Shown here: positions 32,537 through 40,684 of the stretch, in pieces
Layout: every line of letters begins with the position of its first letter
Position numbering within the stretch: position 1 is the stretch's first letter
Origin: Alistipes sp.
GTDB lineage: Bacteria; Bacteroidota; Bacteroidia; Bacteroidales; Rikenellaceae
NCBI GenBank assembly: GCA_029060215.1
Contig: JAIDUK010000019.1
Location: 1 to 51,667 of the forward strand
Reading direction: 5' to 3'
Length of the DNA stretch: 51,667 bases
Notes under the pieces: model-generated
The model's input: only the letters and a program-made list of their open reading frames with translations
Databases searched by the model: none
What the model was told of the DNA's origin: nothing
Made by a program: the position numbers and the translations under genes

Positions 32537-33823
32537 ATGATTCCGCAACCCGAACGTCAGCAAATCATCGATCTGATCCGCCGCGAGGTCGTTCCGGCCA
32601 TCGGTTGTACCGAGCCCGTCGCCGTGGCGCTCTGCACCGCTCGCGTCGCCGAGCTGCTCGGCGCGCTGCCCGAAAAGATCGCAGTGCGGTTGAGCGCCAA
32701 CATTCTCAAGAACGCCATGGGCGTGGGGATTCCCGGCACCGGGATGATCGGCCTGCCGATCGCCGTGGCGCTGGGGGCTTCCGTCGGGCGTTCGGAGTAC
32801 GGGCTGGAGGTCTTGCGCGACGTGACGCCCGAGGCCGTGGAGGCCGGGCGGGCATATATCGGCCAAAAACGGATTTCGATCGGGCTCAAAGAGGGGATCG
32901 CCGAGAAGCTCTATATCGAAGTCGAGGCTGCAGCCGCTGCGCATCGGGCCGTGGCTATCATCGCCGGGGGGCATACGCGGTTCGTCTATCTGGAGCGCGA
33001 CGGCGCGGCGGAGTTCGACGCCCGGAGTTCCTGCGCCGACGGCCAAGCATGTTCCGAGGTGCCGTTGTCGCTGCGCCGCGTCTGGGATTTCGCCATGACG
33101 GCGCCGCTCGACGAAATCCGTTTCATCCTCGAAGCGCGGCGGCTGAACAAGGCGGCGGCCGAGCGGTCGTTCGGCGGCGAGTACGGCCATTGCGTGGGGC
33201 GGACCCTGCGGCGCGAGCGCGAGATGGGGGTGATCGGCGACAGCATCTTTTCGCGGATTCTCTCCTACACTTCCGCTGCATGCGACGCCCGCATGGCCGG
33301 GGCCATGATCCCCGTCATGAGCAATTCGGGCAGCGGCAACCAAGGCATCGCGGCCACGCTCCCCGTGGTGGTCTACGCCGAGGAGACCGGCGCCGACGAG
33401 GAACGGACCATCCGGGCGTTGACGCTCAGCCACCTGACGGTCATCTGCATCAAGCAGCGTCTGGGGCGGTTGTCGGCTTTGTGCGGTTGCGTGGTGGCGG
33501 CTACCGGGTCGAGCTGCGGTATCGTCTACCTCATGGGAGGCGGTTACGAGCAGGCGGCCGCAGCCGTCAAAAACATGATCGCCAACCTCACGGGCATGAT
33601 TTGCGACGGGGCCAAGCCCAGTTGCGCCATGAAGCTCACAAGCGGGGTTTCGACGGCCGTGCTTTCGGCGCTGATGGCCATGGACGGTCATTGCGTGACC
33701 CCCGTGGAGGGGATCATCGACGAGGATGTCGACAACTGCATCCGCAACCTCACCGACATTGGGCGCGACGGCATGAACGAGACCGACCGCCTCGTGCTCA
33801 GGATCATGACCGACAAGTGCTGA
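32537..33823 (+). CDS. L-cysteine desulfidase / UPF0597 (CyuA/YhaM-like) family protein
   Basis: A 428-residue cytoplasmic enzyme of the family containing E. coli CyuA (YhaM) and the archaeal L-cysteine desulfidase, which cleaves cysteine to pyruvate, ammonia and sulfide using a [4Fe-4S] cluster. Related to L-serine dehydratase alpha domains. Seen: IGCTEPVAVAL with Cys24, the family signature; NAMGVGIPGT (about 55-64); MSNSGSGNQGIAATLP (about 257-272); and further cysteines in LCGCVVAATGSSCG and MICDGAKPSCAMK that should ligate the cluster. Whether it acts on cysteine or serine cannot be told from sequence. It is a single-gene unit ending in a strong terminator. Confidence 0.9.
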   Translation: MIPQPERQQIIDLIRREVVPAIGCTEPVAVALCTARVAELLGALPEKIAVRLSANILKNAMGVGIPGTGMIGLPIAVALGASVGRSEYGLEVLRDVTPEAVEAGRAYIGQKRISIGLKEGIAEKLYIEVEAAAAAHRAVAIIAGGHTRFVYLERDGAAEFDARSSCADGQACSEVPLSLRRVWDFAMTAPLDEIRFILEARRLNKAAAERSFGGEYGHCVGRTLRREREMGVIGDSIFSRILSYTSAACDARMAGAMIPVMSNSGSGNQGIAATLPVVVYAEETGADEERTIRALTLSHLTVICIKQRLGRLSALCGCVVAATGSSCGIVYLMGGGYEQAAAAVKNMIANLTGMICDGAKPSCAMKLTSGVSTAVLSALMAMDGHCVTPVEGIIDEDVDNCIRNLTDIGRDGMNETDRLVLRIMTDKC

Positions 33824-33851
33824 CGCTCTCCGCTTCGGGAGCCCTCTATCG

Positions 33852-33892
33852 AAAAAAAGTCTCTTCCGGGCTGCCCGGAAGAGACTTTTTTT
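33852..33892. terminator. Bidirectional terminator between convergent genes
   Basis: A-run, GTCTCTTCCGGGC (33859-33871) paired with GCCCGGAAGAGAC (33873-33885), T-run. Works on either strand, serving the desulfidase gene and waaA. Confidence 0.93.
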
Positions 33893-33912
33893 GCGGTCGC
33901 CGCACTGGGGTT

Positions 33913-35139
33913 TTATTGGAAGATCGTGCGCAGGATCAGCGCCGTCGCACCTTGGTGGCTGGTGGTGTAGTCGCGGGCTATCCGGCTGGTCTTTTGCAGG
34001 TATTCGGGGTTGTCGCGCAACGGGACGAACCATGTTTGCAGCTGTTCGTAGTTCTCCACCGGGCAGGCCGCTCCCAGCGTCGCCAGATCGCGGGCTTCCT
34101 TGAACTTCCGGTAGTTGGGGCCGAAAGCGACGGGCAGTCCGAAGGTCGCGGCTTCGAGCGTGTTGTGGATGCCGACCCCGAATCCGCCGCCTATGTAGCC
34201 CCACGAGGCATAGCCGTAGACCGACGAGAGCAGGCCCACGGTGTCGAGTATGAGCAGTTGCTTCGAGCCGTAGCTCGTGCTCGGCGTGCAGGCCGTGTAG
34301 CGCAGGGCGCCGCCGCAGGTCTGTTCCATCAGGCGGGCGATGCGGCCCTCGTCCATTTCGTGCGGCGCGATGACGAATTTCACATCGGGGTTATCGTTCA
34401 TCAGCCGGATCAGCAGTTCTTCGTCGGGGCCCCATGTCGACCCTGCTACGAAGAGCCGTTCATCGCCTTTGAAGCGTTCTACGATGTCGATCTTGCGGGC
34501 CGTCTGCGCAATCTGGGCCACCCGGTCGAAGCGCGTGTCGCCCGCAACCACCGTGTTGTCGAATCCCAGTTCGCCCAGCAGCCGTTTCGATTCTTCATTC
34601 TGCACGAACATGGCGTCGAAGGCTTCGAGCGCCTGCCGCCACATCCCGCCGTAGGGGCGGAAGAAGATCGAGTCGGGCCGGAAGATGGCCGACACCACAT
34701 AGGTACGGACCTTGCGGCGGCGCAGTTCCCGCAGCAGGTTGAGCCAGAATTCGTATTTCACGAAGATGGCGATCTCCGGGCGGGCGATGTCGAGGAAGCG
34801 CCGGGCGTTGCGCGGCGTGTCGAGAGGCAGGTAGAAAATGTAGTCGGCTCCCTTGTAGCCCTTGCGGATTTCGTAGCCCGAGGGCGAGAAGAAGGTGAGC
34901 AGGATTTTGTATTCGGGGTGTTCCCGGCGGAGCTGTTCGATGATGGGGCGCCCTTGCTCGAATTCGCCGAGCGAAGCCGCATGGACCCATACGATGCGGG
35001 CCGCAGGGTCGACCGCCTGCTTCAGACGCTCGAAAATTTTGCGGCGGCCTTCCTTCCATTGCCGGGCTTTGGGCATCCGGAGGGCTGCCAGCCCGATGAG
35101 CCACGCATAAAGCCTCAGTCCCAGATTATAGAGATACAT
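33913..35139 (-). CDS. waaA: 3-deoxy-D-manno-octulosonic acid (Kdo) transferase
   Basis: A 408-residue inner-membrane-associated glycosyltransferase (GT30) that adds Kdo to lipid A precursors during lipopolysaccharide synthesis. N-terminal membrane anchor (about 3-22). Seen: VWVHAASLGEFEQGRP (about 50-65, the GE contains the catalytic Glu), LLTFFSPSGYEIRK (about 79-92), VKYEFWLNLL (about 126-135), VVAGDTRFDRV and a C-terminal GGFGVGIHNTLEAATFGLPVAFGP that is the donor-binding signature. Full length. It has its own consensus promoter 80-110 bases upstream and a GC-rich hairpin in its leader. Confidence 0.96.
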   Translation of the reverse strand: MYLYNLGLRLYAWLIGLAALRMPKARQWKEGRRKIFERLKQAVDPAARIVWVHAASLGEFEQGRPIIEQLRREHPEYKILLTFFSPSGYEIRKGYKGADYIFYLPLDTPRNARRFLDIARPEIAIFVKYEFWLNLLRELRRRKVRTYVVSAIFRPDSIFFRPYGGMWRQALEAFDAMFVQNEESKRLLGELGFDNTVVAGDTRFDRVAQIAQTARKIDIVERFKGDERLFVAGSTWGPDEELLIRLMNDNPDVKFVIAPHEMDEGRIARLMEQTCGGALRYTACTPSTSYGSKQLLILDTVGLLSSVYGYASWGYIGGGFGVGIHNTLEAATFGLPVAFGPNYRKFKEARDLATLGAACPVENYEQLQTWFVPLRDNPEYLQKTSRIARDYTTSHQGATALILRTIFQ

Positions 35140-35219
35140 CGTCGTTCTTTCGGATAGGTTCCGGCGGCGCAGGGCGGTCGGGCGACCGCTTCGTGGCCGG
35201 GCGTTTTTTTTCGCGAAGA

Positions 35220-35250
35220 CAAAGATAGCATATTTTGTCGGAAATGCAAA
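35220..35250 (-). promoter_or_regulatory. Promoter of waaA
   Basis: On the minus strand TTTG (35250-35247), 19 bases, TATCTTTG (35227-35220): full consensus. The transcribed leader contains a perfect hairpin, GCGGTCG (35174-35180) with CGACCGC (35183-35189). Confidence 0.85.
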
Positions 35251-35265
35251 ATGACCGGTTTTTTC

Positions 35266-35628
35266 TCACCAGTGGCATTCCATCGCCTGTTCGACCAGTT
35301 CCACGCGGGTCGTGCCGTCGGGGGCCGTTTCTACGCACGCCAAGTCGAATTGCACTTCCATGTCGCAGTTCGTGGCGGCCATGTAGCTGTTCGCGGCCCG
35401 GCGCAGCGCCCGGAATTTTTGCGGCGTGATGGCCGCTTCCGGGGGCGTGAGCGAGCCTCGGCGGCGGGTTTTCACTTCGACGATGTGCAGCGTGAAGTCC
35501 TTGCGTGCCACGATGTCCAGCTCGTAGCGGCCGTGCCGCCAGTTGAGCGCGCAGATTTCGTAGCCTGCCCGGCGCAGATGCTCCGCAGCGGCCCGTTCGC
35601 CAGCCCGGCCTGTTTCGGAAGCGGTCAT
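35266..35628 (-). CDS. YraN-family (UPF0102) putative endonuclease
   Basis: A 120-residue protein with a Holliday-junction-resolvase-like/restriction-endonuclease fold. Seen: GRAGERAAAEHLRRAGYEI (7-25), then RYELDIVA with Asp38 and IVEVKTRR with Glu51 and Lys53, matching the D-ExK nuclease core. Biological role unestablished; it is widely conserved in bacteria. It starts 6 bases after pepE and is probably co-transcribed with it; the waaA promoter overlaps the end of this gene. Confidence 0.9.
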   Translation of the reverse strand: MTASETGRAGERAAAEHLRRAGYEICALNWRHGRYELDIVARKDFTLHIVEVKTRRRGSLTPPEAAITPQKFRALRRAANSYMAATNCDMEVQFDLACVETAPDGTTRVELVEQAMECHW

Positions 35629-35634
35629 ACTTAT

Positions 35635-36336
35635 TTATAATAGGAACGACAGATCGTCGCCCGCCTTGACCTCGAACGGCTCGACGCCCTTCCGGAAAAT
35701 CCGCATCGGGCGTTTCCCTATCAGTTCCAGCCGCTGGTCTTCGTAGCGCAGCATGCAGCCTTCGCGCAGCCCCGCCACCCAGCGGCGCGGATTGGCTTCG
35801 ATGAATTCCAGTATGCGTTGTTCGCGGGTTTCGCCCGCGTGCCCCTGCGGATTGGCGTCCAGATAGTGGGGGTTGATCTGGAACTTCACGGCTCCGATGG
35901 CCCGGAACGATTCGGGTTGTACGATGGGCATGTCGTTGGTCGTCGAGATCGTCGGGCAGCAGACGTTGCTTCCGGCCGACCAGCCTACGTAGGGTATCCC
36001 GGCGCGGATCCGGTCGCGGATAGCTTGTATCAGCCCTTGTTCCTGCATCTTCTTGGTCAGTGCGAAGGTGTTGCCGCCGCCCACGCAGACGGCTTCGCCC
36101 CGGCGGATCATGCGCACCGGGTCCACGGCCCGGTGGACCGAGCGCACGCGGATGCCCAGTTCGGCGAAGCGGGCGGCCACGCGGCGTTCGTATTCGGCGT
36201 AGGAGAAGGTCACGGCGGCATAGGGTACGAAGGCTATTTCGCGCACGCCCTCCAGAAAGCGGCCGATTTCGGGCAGCGGGTAGCGCAGATACTCCTCGCC
36301 CGCATTGGTCGAATTGGAGATCAGTAGAAGTTTCAT
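35635..36336 (-). CDS. pepE: Dipeptidase PepE (peptidase family S51)
   Basis: A 233-residue cytoplasmic serine peptidase that hydrolyses dipeptides with N-terminal Asp. The nucleophile Ser120 is in VGWSAGSN. His157 is in INPHYLDANPQGHAGETREQR (split as shown), and the GGGNTF loop (86-91) precedes the active site. The length matches the E. coli and Salmonella enzymes. First gene of a pepE-yraN pair on the minus strand, divergent from acpP. No confident -7 box found in the shared 179-base region on this strand. Confidence 0.95.
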   Translation of the reverse strand: MKLLLISNSTNAGEEYLRYPLPEIGRFLEGVREIAFVPYAAVTFSYAEYERRVAARFAELGIRVRSVHRAVDPVRMIRRGEAVCVGGGNTFALTKKMQEQGLIQAIRDRIRAGIPYVGWSAGSNVCCPTISTTNDMPIVQPESFRAIGAVKFQINPHYLDANPQGHAGETREQRILEFIEANPRRWVAGLREGCMLRYEDQRLELIGKRPMRIFRKGVEPFEVKAGDDLSFLL

Positions 36337-36413
36337 AAGGCGGTGGTTTTGAATTTCTTAGTTTTCGAATTGTGCTGTTTGTCGCAATTATTGTGAATAA
36401 AAAAAAGCGGCGT

Positions 36414-36447
36414 TTTGTCAAAAGTAATAAAAAAAGTGTTACTTTTG
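36414..36447 (+). promoter_or_regulatory. Putative acpP promoter
   Basis: TTTG (36414-36417) and TACTTTTG (36440-36447) separated by 22 bases, slightly long versus the usual 19-20. About 68 bases before the acpP ATG, in an AT-rich tract. Confidence 0.6.
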
Positions 36448-36515
36448 CGCAAAACTACGTCGGAAATATAGAGATATCGTTTCCAAAATAATTGTTCAAC
36501 TAAAAACTTAAAATT

Positions 36516-36752
36516 ATGTCAGAAGTTCAAACTAAAGTCGTCGAGATCATCGTTGACAAGCTGGGTGTCAAGGAGTCGGAGGTAGTACCCGAAGCCAGCT
36601 TCACCAACCACTTGGGCGCCGATTCGCTCGACACTGTGGAACTGATCATGGAGTTCGAGAAGGCTTTCGATATTCAGATTCCCGACGAGGACGCTGAGAA
36701 GATCGCCACCGTAGGCGACGCGATCAGCTACATCGAGGAGCACAAGAAATAA
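36516..36752 (+). CDS. acpP: Acyl carrier protein
   Basis: A 78-residue acidic four-helix protein that carries growing acyl chains on a phosphopantetheine arm. The attachment Ser37 is in [15 protein letters not shown], the classical motif. Full length and canonical. fabF follows after 48 bases, the common acpP-fabF arrangement, so the two serve fatty-acid elongation from one transcript. Confidence 0.98.
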   Translation: MSEVQTKVVEIIVDKLGVKESEVVPEASFTNHLGADSLDTVELIMEFEKAFDIQIPDEDAEKIATVGDAISYIEEHKK

Positions 36753-36800
36753 TTTTTCCGTTTCCAATCGTTTCACAAGACAATAAGGTTTTTACGTTCT

Positions 36801-38048
36801 ATGGCAGAAAGAAGAGTAGTCGTCACGGGTATCGGTACGATCAACCCGCTCGGCAATAGTATCGAGGAGTATTTTCAGAATCTGGAGAAAGGTGTCAGCG
36901 GCGCCGCGCCCATTACTCACTTCGATGCCGAAAAGTTCAAGACCCGCTTTGCTTGTGAGGTGAAAAATTACGACCCGAACCAGTATTTCGACCGTAAGGA
37001 GGTGCGTAAGTACGACCTCTTCACGCAGTACGCCCTCATCGCGGCCACGCAGGCCGTCGAGGATGCGGCGTTCGATTTCGACAAGCTCGACAAGGAGCGC
37101 GCCGGCGTGATCTGGGCTTCGGGTATCGGAGGACTCAAATCGTTCTTCGACGAATGTCTGGGCTATGCCGAGGGGGGTATGACCCCTCGGTTTAGCCCCT
37201 TCTTCATCCCCCGTATGATCTCCGACATCGCCGCAGGGTTCATCTCCATGAAGTACGGTTTCATGGGGCCCAATTACTGCACCGTTTCGGCTTGCGCTTC
37301 TTCCAACCACGGTTTGATCGCCGCTTTGGAGGCCATCCGCTACGGCAAGGCCGACGTCATGATCACTGGCGGTTCGGAGGCTGCGGTCAACGAGCCGTCG
37401 GTCGGCGGTTTCAATTCGATGCAGGCCCTCTCCACCCGCAACGACGATCCCGAGCACGCTTCGCGTCCTTTCGACAAGGACCGCGACGGTTTCGTGGTCG
37501 GCGAGGGTGCCGGAGCACTCGTCCTCGAGGAGTTGGAGCACGCCAAGGCGCGCGGGGCCAAGATCTATTGCGAGTTCGTGGGCGGCGGCGAGTCGGCCGA
37601 TGCCTACCACTTCACGGCGCCCCACCCCGAGGGTATCGGTGCCATGAAGTCGATGCGCGACGCCATCAAGGACGCCGGCATCAAGCCCGAGGAGGTCGAC
37701 TACGTCAACGTGCACGGTACTTCCACTCCGCTCGGCGACATCGCTGAGCTCAAGGCCGTCAAGGGCGTGTTGGGCGACCATATCTACAACGTCAACATCT
37801 CCTCCACCAAGTCCATGACCGGCCATCTGCTCGGTGCCACCGGCGCCGTCGAGGCTTTGGCTTGCATCATGGCCATCACCAAGGGGATCGTGCCCCCGAC
37901 CATCAATTGCGCGAACCGCGATCCGGAGATCGACCCCAAGTTGAACCTCACGCTCGACAAGCCGCAGCACCGCGAGGTGAAGTGCGCTTTGAGCAATACG
38001 TTCGGCTTCGGCGGTCACAACGCTACCGTCATCTTCCGGAAGTTCTAA
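36801..38048 (+). CDS. fabF: Beta-ketoacyl-ACP synthase II
   Basis: A 415-residue condensing enzyme of type II fatty-acid synthesis; condenses malonyl-ACP with acyl-ACP in the cytoplasm. The Cys-His-His triad is complete: Cys165 in TVSACASSNHG, His305 in VNVHGTSTPLGD and His342 in SMTGHLLGATG, with Lys337 in the KSMTG motif. The C-terminus NTFGFGGHNATVIFRKF is typical. rnc starts about 20 bases downstream, so acpP-fabF-rnc-radC may be one unit. Confidence 0.98.
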   Translation: MAERRVVVTGIGTINPLGNSIEEYFQNLEKGVSGAAPITHFDAEKFKTRFACEVKNYDPNQYFDRKEVRKYDLFTQYALIAATQAVEDAAFDFDKLDKERAGVIWASGIGGLKSFFDECLGYAEGGMTPRFSPFFIPRMISDIAAGFISMKYGFMGPNYCTVSACASSNHGLIAALEAIRYGKADVMITGGSEAAVNEPSVGGFNSMQALSTRNDDPEHASRPFDKDRDGFVVGEGAGALVLEELEHAKARGAKIYCEFVGGGESADAYHFTAPHPEGIGAMKSMRDAIKDAGIKPEEVDYVNVHGTSTPLGDIAELKAVKGVLGDHIYNVNISSTKSMTGHLLGATGAVEALACIMAITKGIVPPTINCANRDPEIDPKLNLTLDKPQHREVKCALSNTFGFGGHNATVIFRKF

Positions 38049-38068
38049 CCCTTCGTCCCGCAGCACCC

Positions 38069-38842
38069 GTGTTGGATTTTCTGTTGCGTCCTCTGCGGAG
38101 GAGCTTCGGCCGGGACAAGGCGTATTACATCATGATCGATGATCTGTTCGGGTTCGTCCCGCACAACATCGAACTTTACAAGCTGGCTTTGATTCACAAG
38201 TCAGCTTCTTTGGTTTTGGAGAGCGGACAGCCGATCAACAACGAGCGGTTGGAGTTTCTGGGCGACGCCGTCATCGAGTCCGTCACCTCCGATTTCCTCT
38301 TCATCGAGTTTCCCGGGCACGACGAGGGGTTCCTCACCAAAATGCGCTCCCGCATCGTCTCGCGGCAGTCGCTCAATGCGTTGGCCGTCCACCTCGGGCT
38401 CGACAGGCATGTGATTTCCAACGGCGGCACCGCCGTCATCCAGAAGCATATCTACGGCGATGCGTTCGAGGCCATGATGGGCGCCATCTACCTCGATCAG
38501 GGCTATGAGTTCGTCAACCGTTTGCTCATCAACAATATCTACAGGCGTTTCCTCAGTCTCGACGACCTCACCCTCTCCGAGACCGATTACAAAAGTCGGT
38601 TGATCGAGTGGTGCCAGAAGCACCATCGGCAGATCCTCTTCCGTACCGAGCACGACAAGGGTTATGCGCCCAACCATCCCGTGTTTTTCGCTACCGTGTT
38701 GGTCGACGGCATCGAGGTCGGCCACGGGTCCGGCGATTCCAAGAAGGAGGCCGAGCAGCAGGCGGCTTTTTCCGTGGCCGAGTATATGAGCGACGAGCAG
38801 TGCGCGTCGTTGCTCGATAGGGTGGATAGGCTTATCGATTGA
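38069..38842 (+). CDS. rnc: Ribonuclease III
   Basis: A 257-residue endonuclease that cuts double-stranded RNA in rRNA and mRNA processing. The start is uncertain: GTG 38069 (LDFLLRPLRRSF follows, as Bacteroidetes enzymes usually have an N-terminal LRPL-like stretch), TTG 38072 or ATG 38132. The frame further upstream overlaps fabF and is spurious. Catalytic domain: NERLEFLGDAV (58-68) with Glu62 and Asp66, and GDAFEAMMGAIYLD (130-143) with Asp131 and Glu134. The C-terminal dsRNA-binding domain (about 177-250) has GSGDSKKEAEQQAA. radC starts 6 bases after the stop. Confidence 0.95.
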   Translation: MLDFLLRPLRRSFGRDKAYYIMIDDLFGFVPHNIELYKLALIHKSASLVLESGQPINNERLEFLGDAVIESVTSDFLFIEFPGHDEGFLTKMRSRIVSRQSLNALAVHLGLDRHVISNGGTAVIQKHIYGDAFEAMMGAIYLDQGYEFVNRLLINNIYRRFLSLDDLTLSETDYKSRLIEWCQKHHRQILFRTEHDKGYAPNHPVFFATVLVDGIEVGHGSGDSKKEAEQQAAFSVAEYMSDEQCASLLDRVDRLID

Positions 38843-38848
38843 TTCCGC

Positions 38849-39481
38849 GTGAAGAATCTCTACGATAAATTGGCTTCGCGCGGCGCTGCGGCGTTGTCCG
38901 ACAGGGAGTTGCTCGCCGTGTTGACCGACGATCGGACCACGGCCGATGCTTTGTTCAAGGCTTCGGGCGGTTCATTGGTGCGTCTCGCTTCCGAGGAGTT
39001 GACCCGTTTGCGGATGATCGGCGGGCTCGGGTTGCAGCGGGCTCGGTTGTTGACCGCCGCCGCCGAGTTCGGGCGTCGGGTCGCTGCTTTGCAGGTCGAG
39101 GAGTCCGATACTCTCACTACCACCGCCGACGTCATCCATTATTTCCGGCCGCGGCTCGAGATGCTCGACCGCGAGGAGTGTTGGGTCGTTTATCTCTCGG
39201 CTTCCAACCGGATCCTCGAAAGTTGGCGCGTCAGTCAGGGCGGCGTGGTGGCTACCATCGTCGACCATCGGCTCATCGTCAAGCGGGCCCTCGAGTTGTT
39301 GGCTACCCGGATGATCCTCGCCCACAACCATCCTTCCGGTACGGCCGAGCCCAGTGCCGACGACAAGGTGCTCACCGAGCGCGTCGGCGCCGCTGCCGCG
39401 CTCTTCGACATCCGGTTGGTCGACCATGTCATCATCTCCCGTGAGGGTTATTTTTCTTTCTACCTTTCCAAGATGTTGTAG
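38849..39481 (+). CDS. radC: RadC-family JAB/MPN-domain protein
   Basis: A 210-residue protein; GTG start at 38849. N-terminal helix-hairpin-helix-like part (about 1-85, ALSDRELLAVL, then RMIGGLGLQRARLL) and a C-terminal MPN domain (about 90-210) with HNHPSGTAEPSADD, the metal-binding H-x-H-x10-D core. The position of the JAMM glutamate (VHPRE in proteobacterial RadC) reads VDHRL, so catalysis is doubtful. Despite the name, a repair role is not established; relatives are often linked to mobile DNA. Last gene of the plus-strand cluster, convergent with trmB. Confidence 0.92.
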   Translation: MKNLYDKLASRGAAALSDRELLAVLTDDRTTADALFKASGGSLVRLASEELTRLRMIGGLGLQRARLLTAAAEFGRRVAALQVEESDTLTTTADVIHYFRPRLEMLDREECWVVYLSASNRILESWRVSQGGVVATIVDHRLIVKRALELLATRMILAHNHPSGTAEPSADDKVLTERVGAAAALFDIRLVDHVIISREGYFSFYLSKML

Positions 39482-39493
39482 CTCCGGCCGCTT

Positions 39494-40246
39494 TCAGAAC
39501 GCTTTTTCGCGTGTCTGTTCGCAATCCTTTTCGAGTTTCTCGTCTTCGTCCCACTCGAACCACGGGAATTCGCGGCGCCCGCCGAGCGAAAAACAGGTGT
39601 AGGTGATCGGCAGCCCCATTTCGAGGAAACGCCGTTCGTAGGCGGTCTTGACGGAGAGGACCTCGTCGGCATAGCCCGACCCGTAAATGTCGGGGTTCGA
39701 GACCTCGCACGGAAGCCCGTAGCGGCGGATCACTTCGTTGGTATAGCCGTAGAGGTGTTTCGAGTCGGTTTTCAGATGTATCCGCCCCTCGGGCCGCAGC
39801 AGCCGCGCATAAAGTTCCAGAAACAGGGGCGACGTGAGCCGTTTCTTGGCCCGGCGGCTCTTGAGCTGCGGGTCGGGAAAGGTGATCCATATTTCGGCGA
39901 CCTCGCCCTCGGCGAAAAGGCTCCCGAGGAATTCGATGCGTGTGCGCAGAAACCCGACATGGGTCATCTGCCGTTCGGTCGCGGTCTTGGCGCCGCGCCA
40001 CATGCGGGCCCCCTTGATGTCGATGCCGATGTAGTTGCGCGAGGGGTCGCGTTCGGCCAGTGCCACGGTGTATTCGCCCTTGCCGCACCCGAGTTCCAGC
40101 ACGATCGGACGGTCGTTGCGGAAGAAATCGCGGTGCCAGTTCCCTTTCATCGGGTGGTCGCAGCGGAACACGTCGTCAAAGGCGGGTTGTAGGAAGCAGG
40201 CGAAGCCGAGGTTTTCGCGGAATTTGCGGAGTTTGTCTTTTCCCAT
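39494..40246 (-). CDS. trmB: tRNA (guanine-N7)-methyltransferase
   Basis: A 250-residue SAM-dependent enzyme making m7G46 in the tRNA variable loop. Seen: VLELGCGKGEYTVALAE (about 49-65, SAM-binding motif I), YIGIDIKGARMWRGA (about 73-87), AEIWITFPDPQLKSRRAKKRL (motif around 117-137, with the DP catalytic region) and LKTDSKHLY. Length is slightly above the E. coli enzyme because of the N-terminal FRENLGFACFLQP-type segment common in Bacteroidetes. The ATG lies one base after the gldH stop, so it is translationally coupled as third gene of ricT-gldH-trmB. Confidence 0.96.
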   Translation of the reverse strand: MGKDKLRKFRENLGFACFLQPAFDDVFRCDHPMKGNWHRDFFRNDRPIVLELGCGKGEYTVALAERDPSRNYIGIDIKGARMWRGAKTATERQMTHVGFLRTRIEFLGSLFAEGEVAEIWITFPDPQLKSRRAKKRLTSPLFLELYARLLRPEGRIHLKTDSKHLYGYTNEVIRRYGLPCEVSNPDIYGSGYADEVLSVKTAYERRFLEMGLPITYTCFSLGGRREFPWFEWDEDEKLEKDCEQTREKAF

Positions 40247-40247
40247 C

Positions 40248-40682
40248 TTATTTGGTTTCTACGTAGAGCCCCACCGCTTCGATGCCCTGCACCTCGCGGG
40301 TGGGAACGACCGTGAAGCGGTAGTCGCCGCTGCGCCCCAATACCACCCGCCTGCGGTAGGCCGTCGCCGATTCGTGGTAGATCGCCGCCGGGTGCCGCGC
40401 ATGCGTGGCGCAGAAGAGGAAGGGTTCGTCGAAAAGCAGCGAATCGGGTGTGCGGACCTCGATCCGCAGGGTCAGCGTATCGTCTTTGAATCGGGGGTCG
40501 AACCGCAGAAAAAACGACAGGTCGCATTGGGCCAGCGTGTCGGTATTGGGCACCACGATCTCGGCCGCGGAGTTCCAGCCCTGCGGGTCGACGTCGGTCG
40601 CTACCGACCGATGGGGCGTCTGGCAGGCTGCCGCCAGCAAGGCCGCACCGGCTATCGCCGTCTGTAACCACGTTGATTTCAC
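40248..40682 (-). CDS. gldH: GldH-like lipoprotein
   Basis: A 144-residue lipoprotein; signal peptide ends LAAAC (Cys20). Sequence pattern WNSAAEIVVPNTDTL, FFLRFDPRFKDDTLTLRIEV and the C-terminal EVQGIEAVGLYVETK match GldH, a gliding-motility lipoprotein in flavobacteria retained in non-gliding Bacteroidales, where its role is unclear. The order ricT-gldH is a conserved pairing in the phylum and strengthens the call. It sits 2 bases after ricT and 1 base before trmB. Confidence 0.85.
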   Translation of the reverse strand: MKSTWLQTAIAGAALLAAACQTPHRSVATDVDPQGWNSAAEIVVPNTDTLAQCDLSFFLRFDPRFKDDTLTLRIEVRTPDSLLFDEPFLFCATHARHPAAIYHESATAYRRRVVLGRSGDYRFTVVPTREVQGIEAVGLYVETK

Positions 40683-40684
40683 GG

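Noticed and set aside
37862..38068. N-terminal extension of the RNase III frame into fabF
   Set aside because: It overlaps conserved fabF coding sequence in another frame; RNase III similarity only starts after 38069.
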